64,000 nucleotides of DNA, taken from NCBI RefSeq assembly GCF_030373445.1, contig NZ_JAUCYU010000005.1:62001-126000 (forward strand), written 5' to 3'. The stretch is from Roseovarius sp. Lineage in GTDB: Bacteria > Pseudomonadota > Alphaproteobacteria > Rhodobacterales > Rhodobacteraceae. The notes below the pieces were generated by a model. The model saw only the letters and a program-made list of their open reading frames with translations. It was not told the DNA's origin and did no database searches. Within the stretch, counting starts at the first letter, position 1. Each line of letters begins with the position of its first letter. Below are positions 9,636 through 18,047 of the stretch, piece after piece. The translations under genes were made by a program, and so were the position numbers.

Positions 9636-10478
9636 ATGTCCGAGAAAGCCCCCTATTGGGTCGTGCCCGTCATGCGAACCGGGTACGGGGCGCGCGGCGC
9701 GGTGTACCTCGTGGTCGGCACCCTGGCCCTGATGGCCGCCATCTTCGGTGGCGAGGCCGAGGGCACGACGGGCGCATTGGAACAGCTCAAATCGCAGGCC
9801 TGGGGGGTGATCGCCCTGTGGGGGATCGGCCTGGGGCTGTTGTGTTTCATGGTCTGGCGGGTGATCGACGCGAAGATGGATCTCGAGACCTATGGCACCG
9901 GGCTGAAGGGCGTGGTGGCCCGTGGCGGGCAGGCGGTGACTGGGGTGATCCACGGTGCGCTGGGCCTCTGGGCGATTGCCGCGGCGCTGGGGATTGGCAC
10001 CGGCGGCGGCGGCTCGAAGAGCTGGACCGCGAAGCTGTTGGCGATGCAGTATGGCCAGTGGATCGTCGGGCTGGCGGGCGCAACGGTGGTGGGCGCCGGA
10101 ATTTACTATTTCTACAAGGCGTATTCCGAGAAGTACAAATCGCACCTGCACCGCACGTCGGTGATGGAGCGGCTGGACCCTGTGGCGAAGGTGGGGCTGG
10201 TGGCGCATGGCGTGGCGGTGGCGCTGATCGGGGGGTTCCTGATCTATGCCGCCATGACGGCCTCTCCCGAGCAGGCCGGGGGGCTGGGCAGGGCGTTCGA
10301 CACGATCAGGGGAATGGCGTTCGGGCGGATATTGCTGATCCTGCTGACCGCCGGATTGATCGCCTTTGCCCTCTTCTGTTTCATCGAGGCGGTGTACCGG
10401 ATCGTGCCGGCACGGGCCGGGCCGGACGTGAAGACGCTGGCGAAGCGGGCCGAGAGGAAGGCCGATCCGCGGACCTGA
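9636..10478 (+). CDS. DUF1206 family membrane protein
   Basis: Integral membrane protein of 280 residues. It has about six hydrophobic helices arranged as three repeats of a two-helix unit, each opening with a GYGARGAVYLVVG-, RGGQAVTGVIHGALG- or KVGLVAHGVAVALIG-type sequence. This triple repeat defines DUF1206. Function is unknown. The C-terminus is basic and cytoplasmic. The start has an AGGGAGA ribosome binding site 8 bases upstream. Confidence 0.88.
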   Translation: MSEKAPYWVVPVMRTGYGARGAVYLVVGTLALMAAIFGGEAEGTTGALEQLKSQAWGVIALWGIGLGLLCFMVWRVIDAKMDLETYGTGLKGVVARGGQAVTGVIHGALGLWAIAAALGIGTGGGGSKSWTAKLLAMQYGQWIVGLAGATVVGAGIYYFYKAYSEKYKSHLHRTSVMERLDPVAKVGLVAHGVAVALIGGFLIYAAMTASPEQAGGLGRAFDTIRGMAFGRILLILLTAGLIAFALFCFIEAVYRIVPARAGPDVKTLAKRAERKADPRT

Positions 10479-10570
10479 TCCCGGCGCTCCTGCCGAAATC
10501 CGGCTGGACGTTGTGGCGAGGCGCCGTTATCCAACCCGGGACTTTCCACAAAGCCCCGGGTTGAGACCAC

Positions 10571-12826
10571 ATGCCTGATCTTCTGATCGAACTGTTTTCC
10601 GAGGAAATCCCGGCGCGGATGCAGCGCCGTGCGGCCGACGACCTGAAGGCGCGGATGACCGATGGCCTGGTCGAGGCGGGGCTGACCTATGGCGGGGCGG
10701 CGGCGTTCTCGACCCCGCGGCGGCTGGCGCTGGCGCTTGAGGGCCTGCCGGCAGAGAGCCCGACGGTGGTGGAAGAGCGCAAGGGACCCCGCGTCGATGC
10801 ACCGGAGAAGGCGCTGGAAGGATTTTTGCGCGGTGCGGGGGTGTCGAAGGACGAACTGGAAATCCGCGACGAGAAGAAGGGACAGGTGTATTTCGCCAAG
10901 ATCACCAAGCCGGGCCGTCCGGCCGAGGCGATCGTGGCGGAGGTGCTGGAAGGGGTGATCCGGAATTTCCCCTGGCCCAAGGCGATGCGCTGGGGCGCGG
11001 GCAGCCTGCGCTGGGTGCGGCCGCTGCATTCGATCCTGTGCGTGCTGACGGATGACGCGGGGGAGGCCAGCGTGGTCGACCTGGAGATCGACGGGATCAG
11101 GGCGGGCAATACCACGCAGGGTCACCGTTTCATGGGGCAGGGCCGGTTTGCCGTGACGGGGTTCGGGGATTACGCCGCGAAGCTCAAGCGGGACAAGGTG
11201 CTGCTGAACCCGGAGGAGCGCGAGGCGCATATCTGGCAGGAGGCGGAGAACCTGGCTTTTGCCGGTGGTTTCGAGGTGGTCGAGGACAAGGGCTTGCTGG
11301 CCGAGGTGGCGGGGCTGGTGGAGTGGCCCGTCGCGCTGATGGGGGAGATCGGGGAGGAGTTCCTCGGGCTGCCGCCGGAGGTGTTGCAGACCTCGATGAA
11401 GGAGCATCAGAAGTTCTTCTCCGTGAAAAACCCGAAGTCCGGCCGAATCGAGCGGTTTATCACGGTCGCGAATATCGAGACGGAGGATCATGGCGCGACG
11501 ATCCTGGCGGGGAACCAGAAGGTTCTGGCGGCAAGGTTGTCGGATGCGAAGTTCTTCTGGGAGAACGATTTGCGTGTGGCCCGGGACGGCATGGGCGCGT
11601 GGATCGACCAGCTGGAGCATGTGACCTTCGAGCGGCAGCTGGGCACGCAGGCGGCAAGGATCGCGCGGATCCGGGCGCTGGCGCAGGAGATTGCGCCGGC
11701 GGTTGGCGCCGATGTGGAGATGGCGGACGCGGCGGCGCGGGTGGCCAAGGCGGATCTGTCGTCGGAGATGGTTTACGAATTCCCGGAATTGCAGGGGCTG
11801 ATGGGGCGGTATTACGCCGAGGCCGCCGGGCTGCCGGAGGACGTCGCGGCGGCGTGCGAGGAGCATTACTCGCCGCTCGGCCCCTCTGACGAGGTGCCGA
11901 CGCGTCTCGTTTCGGTGAGCGTGGCGCTGGCGGACAAGCTGGATACGCTGACCGGGTTCTGGGCGATCGATCAGAAGCCTACCGGGTCGAAAGACCCGTT
12001 CGCCCTGCGCCGGGCGGCACTGGGGGTGATCCGGATCGTGCTGGACAATGGCTACCGGATCAAGCTGGACCGGTTCATCGACGGGCAGTTGCTGCGCCAC
12101 AAGATCGGGTTGAATGCGAAGAAGGCCAGTGAGGGCGAGATCGACACGCTGGAGGAGGTTCTGGACGAGGTCGCCGATCACGGCGTGTTCGGGGCGGCGT
12201 TCCAGGCGGTGCTGGATCGGGTGAAGGACCGTGACGGCGCGCCGGAGACGGGCGACGGGAGCCTGTTGCGCACGGTGGGGGATGCGGTGCCGGACCTGAG
12301 CACCGACCTGCTGGCGTTCTTCCATGACCGGTTGAAAGTGTACCTGCGGGATCAGGGCATCCGGCATGACGTGATCGACGCGTGCCTGGAGCTGGATGGC
12401 GGCGATGACCTGGCGCTGATCGTGGCAAGGGCGCGGGCGTTGCAGGAGGTGCTGGCGACGGAAGAGGGCGAGAACCTCGTGCAGGGGTTCAAGCGGGCCA
12501 ACAACATCCTGCGCCAGGCCGAGGAGAAGGACGGGGTCGAGTATTCCTTTGGCGCGGACGTGAAGTTTGCCGAGGCGCCGGAGGAGAAGGCCTTGTTCGC
12601 TGCGCTGGACCGGGCCGAGCGGGCGATTGCCGCGGCGGTGAAGGAAGAGGACTTCGGCGCGGTGATGGCGGCGATGGCGGGCCTGCGGGCGCCGATCGAC
12701 GCGTTTTTCGAGGCGGTGCAGATCAATACCGACAAGGATATCGTGCGGCGCAACCGGCTGAACCTGTTGAACCGGATCCGGGTGATCTGTCTGCAGGCGG
12801 CGGACCTGACGCGGATCGAGGGGTAG
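10571..12826 (+). CDS. glyS: Glycyl-tRNA synthetase beta subunit
   Basis: Beta chain (751 residues) of the tetrameric glycyl-tRNA synthetase. It starts with the conserved MPDLLIELFSEEIPARMQ, contains the family HQKFF segment (SMKEHQKFFSVKN), a GSKDPFALRRAALGVIRI motif and a C-terminal anticodon-binding/DALR-like helical region. It partners with GlyQ (7567). The genes between them are not synthetase components. A hairpin follows the stop by 28 bases. Confidence 0.97.
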   Translation: MPDLLIELFSEEIPARMQRRAADDLKARMTDGLVEAGLTYGGAAAFSTPRRLALALEGLPAESPTVVEERKGPRVDAPEKALEGFLRGAGVSKDELEIRDEKKGQVYFAKITKPGRPAEAIVAEVLEGVIRNFPWPKAMRWGAGSLRWVRPLHSILCVLTDDAGEASVVDLEIDGIRAGNTTQGHRFMGQGRFAVTGFGDYAAKLKRDKVLLNPEEREAHIWQEAENLAFAGGFEVVEDKGLLAEVAGLVEWPVALMGEIGEEFLGLPPEVLQTSMKEHQKFFSVKNPKSGRIERFITVANIETEDHGATILAGNQKVLAARLSDAKFFWENDLRVARDGMGAWIDQLEHVTFERQLGTQAARIARIRALAQEIAPAVGADVEMADAAARVAKADLSSEMVYEFPELQGLMGRYYAEAAGLPEDVAAACEEHYSPLGPSDEVPTRLVSVSVALADKLDTLTGFWAIDQKPTGSKDPFALRRAALGVIRIVLDNGYRIKLDRFIDGQLLRHKIGLNAKKASEGEIDTLEEVLDEVADHGVFGAAFQAVLDRVKDRDGAPETGDGSLLRTVGDAVPDLSTDLLAFFHDRLKVYLRDQGIRHDVIDACLELDGGDDLALIVARARALQEVLATEEGENLVQGFKRANNILRQAEEKDGVEYSFGADVKFAEAPEEKALFAALDRAERAIAAAVKEEDFGAVMAAMAGLRAPIDAFFEAVQINTDKDIVRRNRLNLLNRIRVICLQAADLTRIEG

Positions 12827-12854
12827 GACGCCGGGCAGCGCCCGTCCGGCCGGC

Positions 12855-12880
12855 CTGGAAACGGCACCGATTGTTTCCAG
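12855..12880 (+). terminator. Hairpin downstream of glyS
   Basis: CTGGAAAC and GTTTCCAG flank a 10-base loop. There is no T-run. The next gene probably has its own promoter in the AT-richer stretch that follows. Confidence 0.45.
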
Positions 12881-12980
12881 CCCGGTCATGATCTTACGAC
12901 AATCTGCCTCTTATTCCACCCTGTCGCCCAATTGTTACACGGCTCTTGCTTTTGAGCGCGTGAAGCGCAATGGTGCCGCA

Positions 12981-15521
12981 GTGCAGCAAAATGATGAGCA
13001 TATCACCCTGATCACGCCGGATGCGCCGGTCAAGACCGACACCCACGGGGGCCGGGCCAAGTGCCTGCAACGCCTTGTCAGGCTGGAGCTTCCGGTGCCC
13101 TGCACGCTGGCGCTGTCGTTCCAGACCGTGCGCCGGATCGCGCAGGGCGAGATGCCCCCGGCAGACCGGCTTCTGGCGCCGTTCGCGGGCAATGCCATCC
13201 TCTGCGTGCGGCCCTCGTCGGAGGATCCGGACTGGGGCGGGCCGGGGGCGGTGCTGAATATCGGGATGAACGACGCCCGCTATGCCGAGATGTCCGAGAC
13301 CATCGGGCAGGAGGCGGCGGCGCGGCTTTACCTGCGCTTCGTGCAGAGCTTTGCCATCCACGTGGCCCGGCTGGACCCGGAGGCGTTCGAGGACGTGGCC
13401 GACGAGCCCGCGACAGGCCTGAAACAGGCGCTGGCCGCCTACGAGGACGAGACGGAAGAGGCCTTCCCGCAGGACCCGGGCGTGCAGCTTGGCGAGGTGC
13501 TGCGCTCGATGGCGCGGGCGTGGGAGGGCACCAGCGCGCGGCTTCTGCGGCAGGCCAAGGGGGCGCCGGCGGATGCCGGGCTGGGGCTGGTGGTTCAGGA
13601 GATGGCGCTGGGGCTGGGCGAGGGCGAAAGCGGCTCGGGGGTGATGCAGCTTGTCAACAGCCAGACCGGCGCGCGGCAGATCACCGGGCGCTACCTGAGC
13701 CAGAGCCAGGGCCGCGAGGCGCTGCGCGGCGGGGCCGATGCGCTGTTTCTGGAGCGTGACCCGCGGGGGCCGTCGCTGGAGGAGCTGGCGCCGGAGGCCT
13801 TTGCCGAGCTGAAAGAGCATACCGCCTTGATGCGCGTGCGGCTGCGCGAGGAGATGCAGGCCGAGTTCACCATCGAGAACGGGCAGCTGTTCCTGCTGGA
13901 CGGGGTACGGGTGGCGCGGAACGCGCGGGCCGCCGTGGCGATTGCCGTGGCGCTGGCCGAGGACGGGATCATCGCCCACGAGGAGGCGCTGATGCGGATC
14001 GAGCCGCGGGCGCTGAACGAGCTTCTGCACCGGCAGGTCGACCCGGAAGCGCCGCGCGACGTGCTGGCCAGCGGCATCGCCGCGAGCCCGGGCGCGGCCA
14101 GCGGGCGGATCGTGTTCACCGCCACCGAGGCGCAGGCCTGCGAGTCGCGCGGGGAGCCGTGCATCCTTGTCCGGCGCGAGACCAGTTCCGAGGATATCCG
14201 CGGCATGAACGCCGCCGTGGGCGTGCTGACCGAGCGGGGCGGGATGACCAGCCACGCCGCCGTGATCGGGCGGGGGATGGGGAAACCGTGCGTGGTCGGG
14301 GCCTCGTCAATCGAGTTTCACATGCGGCGCAAGTTCCTTGTCTTCCCCGACGGGCGGCGGCTGAATGCCGGGGACATGGTGACGCTGGACGGCACCAGCG
14401 GGGACATCCTTGCGGGCGACACGCCGCTTCTGGAGCCCGCGCGCGACGAGTCGCTGGCGACGCTGATGGAATGGGCCGACGCGGCGCGCGACATCGCCGT
14501 GCGGGCCAATGCCGACACGCCCGCCGATGCCGAGGTCGCCCGCACCTTCAAGGCGCAGGGGATCGGGCTGTGCCGGACCGAGCACATGTTCTTCGAGGCC
14601 GACCGGCTGACGGTGATGCGCGAGATGATCTTTGCCGATGCCGGCAAGGACCGGGCCGCCGCGCTGGAGCTTCTGCTGCCGATGCAGCGGGCGGATTTCA
14701 TCGACCTTTTCCGGATCATGCAGGGCCAGCCCGTCTGCATCCGGCTTCTCGACCCGCCGCTGCACGAGTTCCTGCCGACCGACCGCTCGGGCATGCTGGA
14801 ACTGGCCGAGGCGCTGGACCTGCCGCTGTCGGACGTGACGCGGCGCGTGGAGGCGCTGGGCGAGTACAACCCGATGCTGGGCATGCGGGGCGTGCGGCTG
14901 GGGATCACGGTGCCGGAGATCTACGAGATGCAGGCGCGGGCGATCTTCGAGGCGACGGTGGCCGCCAGCCACGAGGGCGAGGCGGTGGTGCCCGAGATCA
15001 TGATCCCGCTGGTCAGCGCCCGGCGCGAGGTGGAGCTGGTGAAGGCGCGGGTCGACGCGGTGGCGACGGCGGTGCGCAACGAGACGGGCAAGGACTTCAC
15101 CTATCGCCTCGGCGTGATGGTCGAGACGCCGCGCGCCGCGCTGCGCGCCGGAGAGATCGCGCCGCTGGTGTCGTTCCTGAGCTTTGGGACGAACGACCTG
15201 ACGCAGATGACATACGGGCTCAGCCGCGACGACGCGGGGCGGTTCATGTCGAAATACGTGCAGCAGGGGGTCTATGCCGAGGACCCGTTCCATACGCTCG
15301 ATGCCGACGGGGTGGGCGAGTTGCTGGAAATCGGCGCGGAAAGGGGCAGGAAGGCGAAATCCGACCTCGTCCTGTCGATTTGTGGAGAGCACGGGGGGAA
15401 CCCCGAATCAATCGCGTTCTGCCGGGCGGCGGGGTTCGATTACGTCTCCTGCTCGCCGTTTCGGGTGCCGGTTGCGCGACTCGCCGCCGCACAGTTGGCG
15501 GTGAGAGACAGAATCGGTTAA
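12981..15521 (+). CDS. ppdK: PPDK-like PEP/pyruvate phosphotransferase
   Basis: Related to pyruvate, phosphate dikinase, which interconverts pyruvate + ATP + Pi and PEP + AMP + PPi. About 846 residues: an N-terminal nucleotide-binding part, here divergent (CVRPSSEDPDWGG, where typical PPDK has SVRSG...MPGMM); the phosphohistidine swivel domain (GGMTSHAAVIGRGMGKP); and a C-terminal PEP/pyruvate TIM barrel (LSFGTNDLTQMTYGLSRDD; YVSCSPFRVPVARLAAAQ with the catalytic Cys). The frame is open from ATG 12888, but that codon lies 7 bases past a hairpin and has no Shine-Dalgarno. GTG 12981 (VQQNDEH) or GTG 12960 fit better. The start is therefore uncertain, the family is not. Confidence 0.85.
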   Translation: MQQNDEHITLITPDAPVKTDTHGGRAKCLQRLVRLELPVPCTLALSFQTVRRIAQGEMPPADRLLAPFAGNAILCVRPSSEDPDWGGPGAVLNIGMNDARYAEMSETIGQEAAARLYLRFVQSFAIHVARLDPEAFEDVADEPATGLKQALAAYEDETEEAFPQDPGVQLGEVLRSMARAWEGTSARLLRQAKGAPADAGLGLVVQEMALGLGEGESGSGVMQLVNSQTGARQITGRYLSQSQGREALRGGADALFLERDPRGPSLEELAPEAFAELKEHTALMRVRLREEMQAEFTIENGQLFLLDGVRVARNARAAVAIAVALAEDGIIAHEEALMRIEPRALNELLHRQVDPEAPRDVLASGIAASPGAASGRIVFTATEAQACESRGEPCILVRRETSSEDIRGMNAAVGVLTERGGMTSHAAVIGRGMGKPCVVGASSIEFHMRRKFLVFPDGRRLNAGDMVTLDGTSGDILAGDTPLLEPARDESLATLMEWADAARDIAVRANADTPADAEVARTFKAQGIGLCRTEHMFFEADRLTVMREMIFADAGKDRAAALELLLPMQRADFIDLFRIMQGQPVCIRLLDPPLHEFLPTDRSGMLELAEALDLPLSDVTRRVEALGEYNPMLGMRGVRLGITVPEIYEMQARAIFEATVAASHEGEAVVPEIMIPLVSARREVELVKARVDAVATAVRNETGKDFTYRLGVMVETPRAALRAGEIAPLVSFLSFGTNDLTQMTYGLSRDDAGRFMSKYVQQGVYAEDPFHTLDADGVGELLEIGAERGRKAKSDLVLSICGEHGGNPESIAFCRAAGFDYVSCSPFRVPVARLAAAQLAVRDRIG

Positions 15522-15636
15522 GTCCCTGTGGGCGTTTGGTAATTTTTCGCAAGGGACACAGGTCATTATTTTTCAATTGTTGCATGGAAGACTTACCCGG
15601 CGGGCAGGGGGGTGGACGCCGGGTGCCATCTCGCAT

Positions 15637-15671
15637 ATCGGGCCCGGATGCTTGGGCTTTTAAGGCCCGAT
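15637..15671 (+). other. Inverted repeat in the leader of the cell-wall hydrolase gene
   Basis: ATCGGGCC and GGCCCGAT, 19 bases apart, end about 20 bases before the start codon, close to the Shine-Dalgarno. Such a structure could affect translation initiation, but no known riboswitch is recognised. Confidence 0.4.
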
Positions 15672-15691
15672 CTGGGAAGGGAAAATTACAT

Positions 15692-16300
15692 ATGTTCCGT
15701 ATTGTTTTTTCATTGCTGCTGGCGATGGCGGGTGCCGCGTCGGCCGACACGACCATGACGCGGCTGCTTGAGAACGAACGCCGCGCGATCAACGCGCTGC
15801 CCGAGGCGCGGCTGGCCAGCTTTCTCACGCGGCCCACGCTGGAGGTCGAGTATTCGGCGAAATGGCTGGCGGGGCAGGCCCCGCGCAAGGGCGACGCGGA
15901 GTGGCGCTGCCTTGCCGAGGCGCTGTATTTCGAGGCGCGCGGGGAAAGCGTGAAGGGCCAGTTCGCGGTGGCCGAGGTGATCCTGAACCGGGTCGACAGC
16001 GTCGATTTCCCCGATGAGATCTGTGCCGTGGTGCACCAGGGCACGGGCGCCAAGTACCAGTGCCAGTTCACTTATACCTGTGACGGCAACAAGGAAGTGA
16101 TCCACGAGAAGCGGGCGTTTGAAAATGTCGGCAAGGTGGCCTACCTGATGGTGAAGGGCGCGCCGCGGGCGCTGACCCAGGGGGCGACGCATTACCATAC
16201 GCGCGCCGTCAATCCGCGCTGGGCGCACCGGTTTCCGCGCACCGCGACGATCGGGGTGCACCACTTCTACCGGATGCCCACGCGCCTGACATCGAACTGA
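15692..16300 (+). CDS. Secreted cell-wall hydrolase, SleB/Hydrolase_2 family
   Basis: Exported 202-residue protein. A signal peptide (MFRIVFSLLLAMAGAASA) is followed by a linker and a SleB-type lytic domain at about 65-195 with the characteristic RCLAEALYFEARGES segment (catalytic Glu), ILNRVDS and a C-terminal THYHTRAVNPRWA motif. The family cleaves peptidoglycan glycan strands. ATG 15692 is preceded by GGGAAGGG. Cysteines in CAVV, CQFTYTC could form disulfides in the periplasm. Confidence 0.88.
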   Translation: MFRIVFSLLLAMAGAASADTTMTRLLENERRAINALPEARLASFLTRPTLEVEYSAKWLAGQAPRKGDAEWRCLAEALYFEARGESVKGQFAVAEVILNRVDSVDFPDEICAVVHQGTGAKYQCQFTYTCDGNKEVIHEKRAFENVGKVAYLMVKGAPRALTQGATHYHTRAVNPRWAHRFPRTATIGVHHFYRMPTRLTSN

Positions 16301-16334
16301 GCGCCGCCACGCCGGGCCGCGCGCCAAAAACCGG

Positions 16335-16360
16335 TTGACTCGGGCGCGCGGGGCTATAAA
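16335..16360 (+). promoter_or_regulatory. Possible promoter upstream of rpmG
   Basis: TTGACT at 16335 and TATAAA at 16355 precede rpmG by about 60 bases. The 14-base spacing is shorter than the usual 16-18, so the assignment is weak. Confidence 0.3.
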
Positions 16361-16419
16361 AGGCGGGCTTCACGGGATTTTCACGGACGGGCTGCCCGTC
16401 CTGTGCAGGAGCGAGACAA

Positions 16420-16587
16420 ATGGCAAAGCCGACCACTATCAAGATCCGCCTGAACTCGACCGCGGGCACCGGCCATTTCTATGTGACCAAGAAGAACGCA
16501 CGGACGATGACCGAGAAGATGTCGATCCGGAAGTATGACCCGGTCGCGCGGAAGCATGTCGAGTACAAGGAAGGCAAGATCAAGTAA
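16420..16587 (+). CDS. rpmG: 50S ribosomal protein L33
   Basis: A 55-residue ribosomal protein that reads [20 protein letters not shown] at the start and ends YKEGKIK, matching alphaproteobacterial L33 over its whole length. It lacks the zinc-ribbon CxxC pairs found in some L33 forms (the C-minus type), so it should not need zinc. An AGGAGCGAG ribosome binding site precedes the start. A strong T-run terminator lies 30 bases after the stop, so it is transcribed alone. Confidence 0.97.
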   Translation: MAKPTTIKIRLNSTAGTGHFYVTKKNARTMTEKMSIRKYDPVARKHVEYKEGKIK

Positions 16588-16617
16588 GGTCTTGCCCTTT
16601 TGACGGTATCGCGAGAG

Positions 16618-16641
16618 CCGCGCCTTCGGGCGCGGTTTTTT
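16618..16641 (+). terminator. Rho-independent terminator of rpmG
   Basis: CCGCGCC-TTCG-GGCGCGG stem with a UUCG-type tetraloop, followed by six T residues. Confidence 0.95.
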
Positions 16642-16706
16642 GTTGTTGAGGGGGTAGCGGGCTGGCGCCCATCCTGCGGTGCGGCCGGGCTTTCGTTCGG
16701 TGCTAG

Positions 16707-16775
16707 GTCCCGGCTCGCGGGCCGGGACGGGGTGTTGAATGGTTGGGGCGCGGTGGGTTGGCACCCACCCTACGG
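16707..16775. repeat. Composite dispersed repeat: two hairpin modules
   Basis: Module C is GTCCCGGC/GCCGGGAC at 16707-16728. Module A is GGTGGGT-TGGC-ACCCACC at 16752-16769, followed by CTACGG. The same pair recurs at 22970-23040 and, in the other order and with a degenerate module C, at 36946-37028. The gap 16588-16875 contains only this repeat and two terminators. Confidence 0.85.
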
Positions 16776-16825
16776 ATCTTCGGCTATCTTGGAGATTGTG
16801 GACGGAATGCTCTCCAAAAAGGAAA

Positions 16826-16847
16826 GGGCCGGTCCAAGGACCGGCCC
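16826..16847 (-). terminator. Rho-independent terminator of the BI-1 gene
   Basis: GGGCCGGTCC and GGACCGGCCC with a 2-base loop. On the minus strand the stem is followed by TTTCCTTTTTGG. Confidence 0.88.
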
Positions 16848-16875
16848 CGCCTGATGCGATCTTGGAGGGATCGTT

Positions 16876-17598
16876 TTATTCGCGATTGCCGAACAGGCTC
16901 AGCAGCATCATGAACATGTTGATGAAGTCCAGGTACAGCCGCAGCGCGCCCATGATGGCCGACTTGCCGAGCCACTCGCTGTCGCCATGGTGGGCGTGGG
17001 CGAGATACTCGTTCTTGATGTCCTGCGTGTCATAGGCGGTGAGGCCTGCGAAGATCAGCACGCCGATGATCGAGATGGCGAACATGATGGCCGGCGAGCC
17101 GAGGAAGATGTTCACGATCGACGCCACGATCAGGCCGATCAGGCCCATGATCAGGAAGCTGCCCCAGCCCGAGATGTCCTTCTTGGTGGTGTAGCCCCAG
17201 AGGGACAGGCCGGCGAAGGCGATCGAGGTGATCAGGAAGACCTGTGCGATCGAGTAGGCCGTGAAGACCACGAAGATATAGGCGATCGAGACGCCCATCA
17301 CCGCCGAGAAGGCGTAGAAGAAGAGCTGGGCGGCGGCGGCGGAAAGCCGGTTGATCACGGCGCTGAAGGCGAAGACCATGATCAGCGGCGCGAACATCAC
17401 GATGTAGCGGGTGAACCCGGTGAAAAGCGTCTCCATCATCGCGGCGTTGGTGCCGACGGCCCAAGCTGCGAGGAAGGTGATCAGCATGCCTACGGACATC
17501 GTGCCGTAGACCTTGTTCATGTGGGCGCGCAGGCCCTGGTCAACCTGGCCGGCAGTGCGTGCGCCAGATGCCGTCCGGATTGTATCAAACTCAGCCAT
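16876..17598 (-). CDS. Bax inhibitor-1/YccA family membrane protein
   Basis: A 240-residue inner-membrane protein with seven hydrophobic helices, ending in the BI-1 signature region (AYDTQDIKNEY, then a short terminal helix). The family (YccA, YbhL) modulates FtsH-mediated proteolysis in E. coli and includes pH-gated calcium leak channels; the role here is inferred. It is a single-gene unit with its own terminator and about 110 bases to the next minus-strand gene upstream. Confidence 0.92.
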   Translation of the reverse strand: MAEFDTIRTASGARTAGQVDQGLRAHMNKVYGTMSVGMLITFLAAWAVGTNAAMMETLFTGFTRYIVMFAPLIMVFAFSAVINRLSAAAAQLFFYAFSAVMGVSIAYIFVVFTAYSIAQVFLITSIAFAGLSLWGYTTKKDISGWGSFLIMGLIGLIVASIVNIFLGSPAIMFAISIIGVLIFAGLTAYDTQDIKNEYLAHAHHGDSEWLGKSAIMGALRLYLDFINMFMMLLSLFGNRE

Positions 17599-17712
17599 TC
17601 AAGCCTCCGATAAGTGTCAAGACCAGTCCCGTCCACGGACTTTGACCTAATATCGGATGGCTGGCACTGCTTTTCAAGCTTTTCCGGGCCGTTATGACCC
17701 GGAAAAACACTG

Positions 17713-17922
17713 TTACCTGATCCAGTGGTGGGGCACGTCCCAGGCGGGGCGGCGTGCCTCGTCCAGCGCGTCCCGGCGGGTCAGCCCCATGTCGCGCAGG
17801 GCGGCGTCGTCGAGTTTCGCGAGCTTGCGGCGCTGGCGGCGCAGGATGAGGAGATCGAGCAGTGACGCCCGGCGGCGGGTGTGCGGGCAGGCGCGGGAGC
17901 GGGGGACGGAGAGGAAGGCCAT
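17713..17922 (-). CDS. DUF1127 protein
   Basis: A 69-residue, strongly basic protein. The core LLILRRQRRKLAKLDDAALRDMGLTRRDA is a clean DUF1127 match. It is transcribed divergently from the LysR gene at 18048 across a 125-base AT-rich gap, which makes it a candidate target of that regulator. C-terminal HHWIR is unusual but supported by codon use. Confidence 0.85.
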   Translation of the reverse strand: MAFLSVPRSRACPHTRRRASLLDLLILRRQRRKLAKLDDAALRDMGLTRRDALDEARRPAWDVPHHWIR

Positions 17923-18000
17923 GACGATATCCTTTTCGGTCTGTGATGCTTCGGGGCGTTTCCATCGTTGATGTTGATGAAGATGGAGGATAGGTTATCA

Positions 18001-18022
18001 TTTGTGAAACGAATGTTTGTGA
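18001..18022. promoter_or_regulatory. Possible operator between DUF1127 and lysR genes
   Basis: Two direct TTTGTGA copies (18001-18007, 18016-18022) flank an AAAC-GAAT-GTTT dyad in the AT-rich divergent gap. This is consistent with a LysR-type site but unproven. Confidence 0.35.
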
Positions 18023-18047
18023 CCTCCAGCATCAAGGAGCGTGATGA

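Noticed and set aside
10244..12889. 881-residue minus-strand frame opposite glyS
   Set aside because: Shadow of glyS; no family resemblance and typical Arg/His/Leu/Gln-rich composition.
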